Positions 1 through 5,312 of a stretch of 6,443 bases of DNA are shown piece after piece. The notes below the pieces were generated by a model that ran no database searches, was not told the DNA's origin, and saw only the letters and a list, made by a program, of their open reading frames with translations. Position numbers and translations under genes: made by a program. Numbering within the stretch: position 1 is the stretch's first letter; each line of letters opens with the position of its first letter. The DNA comes from Chthoniobacterales bacterium (GTDB lineage: Bacteria; Verrucomicrobiota; Verrucomicrobiia; Chthoniobacterales; UBA10450): the NCBI GenBank assembly GCA_013694945.1, contig JACDBM010000339.1:1-6443 (forward strand), given 5' to 3'.

Positions 1-2
1 AC

Positions 3-269
3 ACGTCCCACTTGGCCGAGATGGGAGAAGAAAAGCTCCCGACGTTTTTCGTTCGCAACGCCTCGCGCCTGCTCTCGAAAGCCGAGATTCTGCATTACGA
101 CCTGCACCAACGCGAAGAAGTCATCGCAAAAGAGTGGCTGCCCGATGGACCCCTCGTGGTTGGGATCACGGCCGGTGCTTCCTGTCCGAACAATCTGATC
201 GAAGAGACACTGCTTCGTCTGTTCGAGCTGCGCGGCATCTCGCGCGAGCAACTCGAAGCCGCGGCGTAG
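3..269 (+). CDS. ispH: 4-hydroxy-3-methylbut-2-enyl diphosphate reductase, C-terminal part (5' end outside window)
   Basis: This is the last ~89 codons of IspH (LytB), the cytosolic [4Fe-4S] enzyme that makes IPP and DMAPP in the last step of the MEP isoprenoid pathway. The reading frame is open to the left edge: codons 3-11 read T-S-H, the equivalent of the S-x-N substrate-binding segment of the family. An in-frame TTG at 12 is therefore not the real start. The strongest signature is VGITAGASCPNNLIEE, with the conserved Ser of TAGAS at 180-182; this Ser contacts the diphosphate in characterised IspH. The three cluster cysteines lie upstream of the window. The TAG stop is followed after only 12 bases by the convergent DUF5131 remnant, and no terminator hairpin is visible between them. 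Nothing suggests truncation at the 3' end. The family call is firm; the taxonomic hint is weak. Confidence 0.93.
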   Translation, partial: TSHLAEMGEEKLPTFFVRNASRLLSKAEILHYDLHQREEVIAKEWLPDGPLVVGITAGASCPNNLIEETLLRLFELRGISREQLEAAA

Positions 270-281
270 ATCGGACCAGGC

Positions 282-987
282 TTACGCCGCCACTGAGGTT
301 GGCATCTCGTCGTAGGTCCTGCCGCCGAGCAACCGCCCCGTTAAATTCTTGCGAACGCCGCCCCATTGTTTGAAGAAGAACGGCACCCTTTGTTTGCGAC
401 ACGCGCGGAAGATTCCCGGACCCATTGGATGTTCATCGGCCGGGAATGCGGGCCGGAGTCGCCGCCGACAATTACCCAGTGTATCTCCCGCAGGTCGATC
501 CCGGCCAGCGAGCCAATGAGCGGTTCGCAGGAGAGGAAGCGGATGGCCGCGGCACCTCGCGCAGGTCATCGATGCGATCGAAGACGCGGCTATCTTCCAC
601 GCTCACGCCCATCCAGACATTCTTCGGCCACGCCAGTTTCGCGGCCAGCTTGCGCACCCGGTCGCTCCGCTTCGTCAACACCTGAAAGGAATGCTGCGGA
701 CATTCCTCCATCGTCTTGAAAACCGGCGGATGAACCAGAGCGGCACATCCGGATGAAAAAAATCGCTCATCTAGTTCACGAAAATGCGGCGCGGCTTCTT
801 CCAGGTACGCGGCAGATCGACGACATCGTCATGCAAGGTGACGCGAAACCCCCGCCGATAACGCTGATTCCCCATCGCCTGCAAACGCAACGCCAGCCGC
901 TCCGCGTAGCAATTCTTGCAGCCGGCGCTGATCTTCGTGCAACCCCCACGTCGCCTCCGTCCATTCGATGTGGGAGTGATCCGCCAT
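282..987 (-). pseudogene. Decayed DUF5131 (phage Gp37/Gp68 family, three-Cys motif) gene
   Basis: Read on the minus strand from ATG at 987, the product begins MADHSHIEWTEATW. A frame change then leads into GCTKISAGCKNCYAERL, carrying the family's C-x6-C-x2-C motif (Cys codons at 939-941, 918-920 and 909-911). Later pieces are DLPRTWKKPRRIFVN, MSDFFHPDVP, HSFQVLTKRSDR, WPKNVWMGVSVED, HWVIVGGDSGP and VPFFFKQWGG, ending at TAA 282-284. The order and ~235-codon length match a whole family member. Five lesions are visible: an 11-base loss near 946, an in-frame TAG at 771-773, and one-base losses near 721, 558 and 415. Each stretch between them keeps recognisable family sequence, so the decay is recent or the sequence contains errors. 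The molecular role of this family is unsettled; the cysteine motif suggests a metal cluster (family knowledge). The gene usually has a three-Cys-motif partner (TcmP), and none is visible here. Confidence 0.85.
871..967 (+). repeat. Imperfect direct repeat, left copy (DUF5131 5' region)
   Basis: This segment matches 1871-1970 base for base over most of its length. Examples are CCAGCCGCTCCGCGTAGCAA and TCTTGCAGCCGGCGCTGATC, continued by TTCGTGCAACCC and CCACGTCGCCTCCGTC. The main difference is an 11-base gap at 946/947, plus a few substitutions. The repeat is explained by shared DUF5131 coding sequence and lies on the outer side of the toxin-antitoxin cluster. Confidence 0.85.
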
Positions 988-1081
988 TCAATTACCGATC
1001 CGGTCGTTTATTCGCGCTGTTTGTACCGTATGATATAGGGTTGTCGCATCGCGGGGCTGGCGAATCTGGCGAGTCCGTAGT
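988..1081 (+). promoter_or_regulatory. Candidate promoter region for the toxin-antitoxin cluster
   Basis: This 94-base gap separates the divergent start of the DUF5131 remnant from the first gene of the toxin-antitoxin cluster, and it is AT-richer than its surroundings. TATGAT at 1029-1034 is a fair -10 hexamer. The matching -35 position (about 1006-1012, GTTTATT) is a poor match to TTGACA. Autoregulation by the antitoxin would be expected to act here, but I see no clear palindrome. The placement is mostly inferred from gene order. Confidence 0.3.
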
Positions 1082-1279
1082 ATGAACAACTACATGCCAA
1101 AGACGCCCGCCGCCAAATCCTCCGGTCGTTCCGAAGAGGCGATTCTGGACCAAGCGGTTCAGCAACTTCTTCGCGCGACGAAAGACAAGGCGAAAAAGAA
1201 GGGGCAGCCAATCGATCCGGCGCAGCTTCGCAAAGAAGGCTACAGCGAGCGTTTCATCGATCAGGTCGAGAAGGCGTAA
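1082..1279 (+). CDS. Hypothetical 65-aa basic helical protein, first gene of the toxin-antitoxin cluster
   Basis: I do not recognise this protein. It is small, charged and probably mostly helical. After a Pro/Ala/Ser-rich start (residues 6-15) comes an amphipathic stretch, EEAILDQAVQQLLRATKD, then a Lys-rich patch KDKAKKKG around residues 34-41. The end reads QLRKEGYSERFIDQVEKA and resembles a short helix-turn-helix-like segment. There is no signal peptide or membrane segment. ATG at 1082 gives the whole reading frame; a second ATG at 1094 is possible, and neither has a strong ribosome binding site. Its stop lies 4 bases before the antitoxin ATG, and its own tail carries the GAGAAGG (1268-1274) that can serve as the antitoxin's ribosome binding site, so the two genes are probably cotranscribed. 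It might be an accessory regulator of the toxin-antitoxin pair or an unrelated passenger; the sequence does not decide. Confidence 0.6.
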   Translation: MNNYMPKTPAAKSSGRSEEAILDQAVQQLLRATKDKAKKKGQPIDPAQLRKEGYSERFIDQVEKA

Positions 1280-1283
1280 TCTT

Positions 1284-1514
1284 ATGAGCGTCGTCACTAT
1301 TTCCCTGTCTGACTCCATTGCCGCGACCCTGGAAAGCCGGGCGCGGGCCGCCGGTTTCCCGTCGAAAGAGGAATACCTGCTGGCCCTGGTGCGCGCGGAT
1401 TGCGAGCAAACCGAATTGGAGTCGCTCTTGGAAACTCGACTGAATGGTCCCTTTGCGTCGTTAGGCTCTGAGTGGAAGCAGGAAGTGCGCGCAGCCGCCA
1501 AGCGCCGTGGCTGA
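1284..1514 (+). CDS. Ribbon-helix-helix (ParD/CopG-like) antitoxin
   Basis: This 76-aa protein fits a type II antitoxin. Residues 3-10 (VVTISLSD) form a candidate DNA-binding beta strand, followed by helix A (IAATLESRARAAGF) and helix B (SKEEYLLALVRAD), the classic ribbon-helix-helix order. The charged C-terminal tail after residue ~50, with LGSEWKQEVRAAAKRR, is the expected toxin-binding part. The start ATG has GAGAAGG at 1268-1274, about 9 bases upstream. The gene overlaps the toxin gene by 8 bases (GTG start within CGCCGTGGCTGA), a typical coupled antitoxin-toxin arrangement. By analogy with ParD, it would bind its own promoter and neutralise the toxin. The exact subfamily is uncertain because such short proteins diverge quickly. 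Confidence 0.75.
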   Translation: MSVVTISLSDSIAATLESRARAAGFPSKEEYLLALVRADCEQTELESLLETRLNGPFASLGSEWKQEVRAAAKRRG

Positions 1515-1839
1515 AGCGCGCCTCGAGCGCCATCCCGCGCTCGTCGAGCAGGACCTCCCAGATATCTACGCTTTCATCGCGCGGGACAACCCTGCCGCGG
1601 CCGAACGAGTGCTCGACGGAGTAGAAGACGCATTCCGCCAACTGGCACAGCATCCCGAAAGCGGCGCACCCTTCCCGACGCGTAATCCGAGAATGCAAGG
1701 GATGCGAATGCTGCCGGTCAGCGGCTTTCCTGACTATCTCATCTTTTACCGCGCGGAATTGGAGAGTGTTCGCATCCTTTATGTAGCCCACGGAGCGCGA
1801 CACCTGCTCCGTTTCTTCCGGCGTGAGCCGCGTGACTGA
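1507..1839 (+). CDS. ParE/RelE-superfamily toxin
   Basis: This 110-aa protein with a GTG start shows the ParE/RelE pattern. An N-terminal helix pair carries DLPDIYAFIARDNPAAAERVLDGV (about residues 17-40), then comes a second helix with FRQLAQHPESG. The beta core holds RMQGMRMLPVSGFPDYLIFYR (about residues 62-82), and the last strand and tail carry VRILYVAHGARHLLRFF. The glycine-Met-Arg turn, the FYR strand and the HGARH ending are the usual conserved points. Family members either poison DNA gyrase (ParE) or cleave mRNA on the ribosome (RelE); the length and the RHH-type antitoxin upstream favour ParE, but the sequence alone does not settle the target. Translation is probably coupled to the antitoxin through the 8-base overlap. 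The gene looks intact. Confidence 0.85.
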   Translation: MAEARLERHPALVEQDLPDIYAFIARDNPAAAERVLDGVEDAFRQLAQHPESGAPFPTRNPRMQGMRMLPVSGFPDYLIFYRAELESVRILYVAHGARHLLRFFRREPRD

Positions 1840-1863
1840 GGTGAGGGTCCACCTTCACTTCTT

Positions 1864-1971
1864 TTATCCAAGCGCCTGAAAGCGCACCGCCAGCCGCTCC
1901 GCGTAGCAACTCTTGCAGCCGGCGCTGATCTTCGTGCAACCCGTCATCGGATTCCACGTCGCCTCCGTCTG
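1864..1971 (-). pseudogene. 5' fragment of a second DUF5131 gene copy
   Basis: On the minus strand, codons from about 1971 read L-Q-T-E-A-T-W-N-P-M-T, then GCTKISAGCKSCYAERL and AVRFQALG, and end at a TAA (1864-1866). This is the N-terminal three-Cys segment (C-x6-C-x2-C) of the same family as the decayed gene at 282-987, but it is not copied from that gene in its present state. It keeps the 11 bases (GTCATCGGATT on the plus strand, about 1943-1953) that the other copy has lost, and it differs at scattered positions. No normal start is visible upstream, and the remaining ~200 codons are absent. The sequence stops resembling the family just before the 3' end of the toxin gene, so a rearrangement probably removed the rest. 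It is very unlikely to be functional. Confidence 0.8.
1871..1970 (+). repeat. Imperfect direct repeat, right copy (DUF5131 5' region)
   Basis: This is the partner of 871-967, in the same orientation and about 1 kb away, with the toxin-antitoxin cluster between them. It retains the 11 bases GTCATCGGATT that the left copy lacks. Similarity ends near 1871, just past the toxin stop codon, and near 1970, where the left copy continues with its own start region. Confidence 0.85.
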
Positions 1972-2000
1972 TAAAGTTGCCCCTGTCGTCGTCAGACGTA

Positions 2001-2018
2001 TCAGTCACCTATAACTGA
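2001..2018. promoter_or_regulatory. Short dyad upstream of the 2041 gene
   Basis: TCAGT (2001-2005) and ACTGA (2014-2018) are inverted repeats around CACCTATA. An outer pair CGTCAG (1990-1995) and CTGACG (2015-2020) overlaps the same site. TATAAC at 2010-2015 could be a -10 element 25 bases before the ATG at 2041, with no convincing -35. The dyad is short and could arise by chance; an operator role is only a suggestion. Confidence 0.2.
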
Positions 2019-2040
2019 CGAGAGCTTGGCTGATGGCGTG

Positions 2041-2763
2041 ATGAGATTTATTCAAGAACAGAACCGGCTGGAAGAAGAGAAGGAGTATCAGGACTGGCAT
2101 GCCGCGCTCCTCGCGCTTCCCGAAGACTACAAGCGCGAGATGAAAGAGGGATTGACGGCCGATATTGAACTTCAACCTCTACGTTGGATGGATCTTGGAA
2201 TTACTCTGATCCAGAGTCCGAAAGTCACCGCTTATGTTCAGTTATCACACGGCCTCCAAGGGCCACCGCTAAGCAGCTACTTGCCTTATCCGACCTTCCA
2301 AGCGGGGACGGAGATTTTTCTCAAAGGGATGTACCTTTGTCGCTACGAGGATTGTCGATTGTTCGATCATTCCTCGTACGTTTGCCCTCTTCGTCGGGAG
2401 GCAATTGTAGAAGAGCTGAAGTCAACAAGCCTGGCGCACAATTTACTGAAATGTATCGCCGAACTTGAACAAATTCCGGAATATCGAGCCGACGAAGCTG
2501 TATCGCGCTTTCTCAGAGCCGTCGGCGCTTTGATCCGACGCGATTACTTTCCTGCTTTTCGACCCGACAACGATAAACAATGGTCTATCGCTCGCTATCC
2601 AAAGCGGTTTTATAATGACAAGAGCAAAACCGGAGCAGCCGACAGCTATCAGCGATATTCCGATTCGCCTCCACCGTTCATTGATCGGTTATTTCTAGAA
2701 GCGGAGCAGCGCGTAGACGAACTTTGGGGGCTTCATTCGGGTCTGGCCGCCAAACGGCGCTAA
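2041..2763 (+). CDS. Hypothetical protein with faint HEPN-like features
   Basis: I do not recognise the family. ATG at 2041 gives 240 aa; TTG 2026 and GTG 2038 are in-frame alternatives, and none has a clear ribosome binding site. The protein is soluble, with no signal or membrane segment. An N-terminal charged helix (RFIQEQNRLEEEKEYQDWH) comes first. The middle part then shows points that recall HEPN domains: AGTEIFLKGMYL (about residues 87-98, with the E-x3-K spacing), LAHNLLKCIAEL (131-142), and RYPKRFYND (185-193). A Cys cluster CRYEDC lies at about 100-105 with another Cys near 115. No canonical R-x4-6-H catalytic motif is evident. Its stop overlaps the end of the convergent DUF2283 remnant by four bases. 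Base composition is AT-richer than the left part of the window, consistent with an acquired gene. The HEPN comparison is my inference. Confidence 0.7.
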   Translation: MRFIQEQNRLEEEKEYQDWHAALLALPEDYKREMKEGLTADIELQPLRWMDLGITLIQSPKVTAYVQLSHGLQGPPLSSYLPYPTFQAGTEIFLKGMYLCRYEDCRLFDHSSYVCPLRREAIVEELKSTSLAHNLLKCIAELEQIPEYRADEAVSRFLRAVGALIRRDYFPAFRPDNDKQWSIARYPKRFYNDKSKTGAADSYQRYSDSPPPFIDRLFLEAEQRVDELWGLHSGLAAKRR

Positions 2764-2972
2764 CTTTTCGATCCGACGTTTTCGAGCAGCACCTGCTGTA
2801 GAGTCTCGCCGGTCCCGAACCGCTGCACTGCATCCAGAATCTCGATGCCGGCGAGATGCATTCGGCATCAAACTCACGCGCCACGCCTTCGGCGACCCGC
2901 TGGCTTGTTCACCGTGGTGTCTTTGAAAGTGATGCTCATCGCATCGCACTCTTCGTCATAGCTGATTTTCAT
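2760..2972 (-). pseudogene. Decayed DUF2283 small-protein gene
   Basis: On the minus strand from ATG 2970-2972 the frame reads MKISYDEECDAMSITFKDTT, a typical DUF2283 opening. After a shift near 2905 (one base gained or two lost) it continues RVAEGVAREFDAE. After a second shift near 2859 (one base lost) it ends LAGIEILDAVQRFGTGETLQ and a short tail, with stop TAG at 2760-2762. Joined, the pieces give a complete ~70-aa family member. DUF2283 proteins are small and of unknown function, often found beside DUF4258 in toxin-antitoxin-like pairs (family knowledge); no DUF4258 partner is visible here. The gene is convergent with and slightly overlaps the 2041 gene. Confidence 0.8.
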
Positions 2973-3003
2973 TTACGCGCTCAACGATTTACTGACTGTA
3001 TAT

Positions 3004-3741
3004 ATGCCACTGCCAAAAACGATTTCTGATGCGGAGCGAACAAAGAAAATTTCGTCGTTCCTCCGCGACAGCTTCAACGACTATATCGCTGCACGCGTAC
3101 TTTTCCGGGACCAACTTCCTCAGCAAGCGTCAATTCTTTCAAGCACTGCGATTGAGAAGTGTGTCAAAGCGATGCTCGCCGTTCAGGGGAATGAAAGCCA
3201 CGGCCATTTGCAGACGGCTCACCGCAATTTCCTTCGCAACTTCAATCCGAAACTCCATTCGAAACTTAACAACGACTTTCTGGTGCTTAACCAAAAGGTG
3301 TATGCCCTTCGCTACTCAGATGATCTCCCAGCCGGATACAATCTTGTAATCGCATCGCGTGAGTTTCTAGCAGAAATGGATTTCACTATCGCGGCAATGT
3401 TCTCTTGTTTTTCCCTGAATCAAGGTAACCGGCGGATGGAAACGCCGTACGAAGTTGCCGTTGCTGGTGCTGATCACAGACTCTGGGTCGATAATCATGT
3501 GCTCCATAAAATACCAAACGCTTTATTTACCTACGCCGAACCACAGTTCGTTTATGAAGTTCGGAACGATCCAAGACGCGGCTTAATGGAAGTAACTTAC
3601 ATCGCTAATGGTCCTTCGAAACAAAACGGTTTCTTGCGCTCCGGCTGGACTCCCAGAGATGACATAGGGGTGAAATACGATCTTGCTTTCGGCGCTCCGA
3701 CGGCACAAACGCCGGATGATGCTCAAAGTCTCGGTGATTGA
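3004..3741 (+). CDS. HEPN-like domain protein with unrecognised C-terminal domain
   Basis: This 245-aa protein has an N-terminal helical part resembling HEPN domains: RDSFNDYIAARVLFRD (about residues 21-36), ILSSTAIEKCVKAMLAVQG (44-62), HLQTAHRNFLRNF (68-80), and VYALRYSDDLPAGYN (99-113). It ends near residue 138. The IEKxxKA helix and the Y-x2-RY turn are the usual landmarks of this class. Many HEPN proteins are RNases or abortive-infection effectors, but I cannot place a convincing R-x4-6-H motif, so activity is open. Residues ~145-245 look beta-rich (YEVAVAGADHRLWVDNH, PQFVYEVRND, LMEVTYIANG) and match no family I know. ATG 3004 directly follows an AT-rich GTATAT with no ribosome binding site. 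The 3' end overlaps the convergent MmeI-like gene by 19 bases. The coding sequence is intact and AT-richer than ispH. Confidence 0.75.
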   Translation: MPLPKTISDAERTKKISSFLRDSFNDYIAARVLFRDQLPQQASILSSTAIEKCVKAMLAVQGNESHGHLQTAHRNFLRNFNPKLHSKLNNDFLVLNQKVYALRYSDDLPAGYNLVIASREFLAEMDFTIAAMFSCFSLNQGNRRMETPYEVAVAGADHRLWVDNHVLHKIPNALFTYAEPQFVYEVRNDPRRGLMEVTYIANGPSKQNGFLRSGWTPRDDIGVKYDLAFGAPTAQTPDDAQSLGD

Positions 3742-3876
3742 ATGCAATCGTCACTGACGAAGTTCGCTTGTTCCATAGGCGCCAATGGCAAACCGGGCAG
3801 GCGGATTTTCTCGCCCGCCTTCTCTTTCGCAGCGCACCCGAGATTCAGTTCAAGCAAAAAGGCGAGCGGGTCAGCA

Positions 3877-4884
3877 TCATCCGGCATGTCGTATGCGGCG
3901 TGGACGGCGGAGTTCGAGGTGTGCGTGAGCTTCACGCAATGGATTGTCGCCGGGTTGTTCGAGCGTGCGGTAGAGATTCCGAAGGGAGTATTTCAACTTT
4001 TCTGTCAGCTCACAGCGGATCGTGCGCAGCCCGACCGCGGCTTTGGCAACGTTAGCGATTTGATTCTCTGTCGGGTGTTGGGGCCACGGGAAGGTGTCGA
4101 AAACAGAACGCGGAGTATAGCGAAAGTCGCCTTTTAACCGCGAACACCTAACGCGAAACCAAATCCAGTGAAGGTCCGATTGGATGATGCCAAAGCTGTA
4201 GTCATCGGCTAGAACAAAGGCCTCTAGGGTGTGATCCGGGCGGATGCCGGAATCGACGAAGCAGAAGATCGGGCGCTTGGTCACTTCCGAGCAGGCTATA
4301 TAACGTGGCCGTTCGGTGATCCTATCAATCAACTCTTTGCGACAACGGAAGTGCTGCCACCAAGTTTTCAACCATTGCTGATCCTGACCGGCGTCTTTCC
4401 CTGTCTTTGTTTTCTCCTTTTCCGCGAGGGTCGTCACGTGGGGCAGAACGAAGGTGCGGACATGATCGAAGGGCATCTCGTAGGTGCGCGCTTCGAATTG
4501 ATCACGCTTTTGGAAATCGATAACCCAGCGTTGAGGCGCACCTTTCGTCAGCATTTCCGAGCCGATGAGAAATGGCAGGACGACTTCACCGTTTCGAGGG
4601 TCTGCGCGTAACATCCCAGCCGCTTCCTCTGGACTAATGATGAAGCCGTGATGCCGTGGGAACTGGCCATTGTAAACGAAAGGCGGCTCCTGGTTCGCTT
4701 TTAGCTCGACTGCGCTGGTGACATCGAGACCCGCGGAGAGCGCCGAATTGATGAGCGGCATCGAGTAGCTTTCCCATGGACTATCAACTGAATCGCCTCG
4801 CTGAAAGTGAAGCATCTTTTCACCGGGCTCTTCACCTTTGACCCAATTGACGATGAAACGTGCACGGCAGCTTCGCCGCTCCAA
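3877..4884 (-). CDS. MmeI-like enzyme, C-terminal fragment (target recognition)
   Basis: Homology starts at IVNWVKGEEPGEK (about 4854) and runs through the target-recognition region. That region includes PPFVYNGQFPRHHGFIISPE, VVLPFLIGSEML, WVIDFQKRDQFEARTYEMP and RPIFCFVDSGIRPD. The C-terminal block that follows has FRYTPRSVFDTFPWPQ and LYRTLEQPGDNPL. The first ~10 residues are out-of-frame, and so is the end after A-H-A-H-L (about 3915). The last 60-odd codons of the ancestral gene continue in another frame to 3723. Target specificity cannot be deduced by eye. Confidence 0.75.
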   Translation of the reverse strand: MERRSCRARFIVNWVKGEEPGEKMLHFQRGDSVDSPWESYSMPLINSALSAGLDVTSAVELKANQEPPFVYNGQFPRHHGFIISPEEAAGMLRADPRNGEVVLPFLIGSEMLTKGAPQRWVIDFQKRDQFEARTYEMPFDHVRTFVLPHVTTLAEKEKTKTGKDAGQDQQWLKTWWQHFRCRKELIDRITERPRYIACSEVTKRPIFCFVDSGIRPDHTLEAFVLADDYSFGIIQSDLHWIWFRVRCSRLKGDFRYTPRSVFDTFPWPQHPTENQIANVAKAAVGLRTIRCELTEKLKYSLRNLYRTLEQPGDNPLREAHAHLELRRPRRIRHAG

Positions 4885-5312
4885 ACTTGGTTGGAGATAG
4901 CTTCGGTGATCGTTCCGCCTTCATCGACGATATGACCTAGTCCGCCGGGACGGGAGTTATTGTTCCGAATGTTTTGAGTTCCGACCAAGCCCGCGCGTGC
5001 GCCGGATGGAAGCTCGTCATGCGCTTTGCGAAACCAGTAAACACAGTAATCGGCCATTCCTCTGATCGCCGGATAAACCTTCCGAAGCTTGTTCACATAT
5101 TCCGCTCCGTGCTCGGGTTTCATCCTTTTCGCGCCGAGATACGGCGGATTGCCAATGATCGCATCGGCCTTTGGCCAGTCGGTAAAGAGCGCGTCCGCGC
5201 AGATGATGTTCTTATCGAGGTTATCGAGCGGAAGGGGCTTTTCTTCGATCAGTAGTTGATCGCCCTCGGCCAGTTTCTGCGCTTCGATAACTTCCAGCTC
5301 CTTCGCTAGCAT
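4701..5312 (-). CDS. MmeI-like enzyme, middle fragment (methyltransferase motif IV)
   Basis: The ATG at 5312 overlaps the end of the N-terminal fragment by seven bases and opens MLAKELEVIEAQKL, an internal part of the methyltransferase domain. ADAIIGNPPYLGAKRM at about residues 50-65 holds motif IV NPPY, the catalytic loop of N6-adenine methylases. GMADYCVYWFRKAHDEL and GLVGTQNIRNN follow in family order. Homology ends at GEAAVHVS (about 4855); the remaining ~51 residues are out-of-frame and meaningless. The start is probably an accident of the frameshift, although reinitiation at the overlap is conceivable. Confidence 0.75.
   Translation of the reverse strand: MLAKELEVIEAQKLAEGDQLLIEEKPLPLDNLDKNIICADALFTDWPKADAIIGNPPYLGAKRMKPEHGAEYVNKLRKVYPAIRGMADYCVYWFRKAHDELPSGARAGLVGTQNIRNNNSRPGGLGHIVDEGGTITEAISNQVWSGEAAVHVSSSIGSKVKSPVKRCFTFSEAIQLIVHGKATRCRSSIRRSPRVSMSPAQSS

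Noticed and set aside
366..1085. Open plus-strand frames at 366-719, 425-685 and 753-1085
   Set aside because: They are opposite the DUF5131 remnant; their Arg/Ser/Pro-rich products are typical antisense shadows in GC-rich sequence.
992..1803. Minus-strand frames at 992-1501 and 1297-1803
   Set aside because: They are opposite the toxin-antitoxin cluster, which has family-like products and gene coupling; the minus products show no recognisable pattern.
1839..1865. Possible terminator after the toxin gene: AGGTG/CACCT hairpin followed by a T-rich stretch
   Set aside because: The stem is only five base pairs, the T-run is interrupted, and the hairpin begins in the stop codon; too weak to call.
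1739..2008. Minus-strand 89-aa frame spanning the right DUF5131 fragment
   Set aside because: It reads the fragment in the wrong frame (D-G-G-D-V-E-S-D-D-G instead of T-E-A-T-W-N-P), so it is a shadow of the remnant.
2990..3003. GTATAT directly before the 3004 ATG as a -10 element
   Set aside because: Transcription would then begin inside the coding sequence, and no later start fits the conserved N-terminal helix; AT-richness alone explains it.
3738..5255. Open plus-strand frames at 3738-4055, 3742-4137, 4231-4611 and 4974-5255
   Set aside because: They lie antisense to the MmeI-like gene, whose minus-strand frames carry clear family motifs; their translations are low-complexity and unlike any protein.
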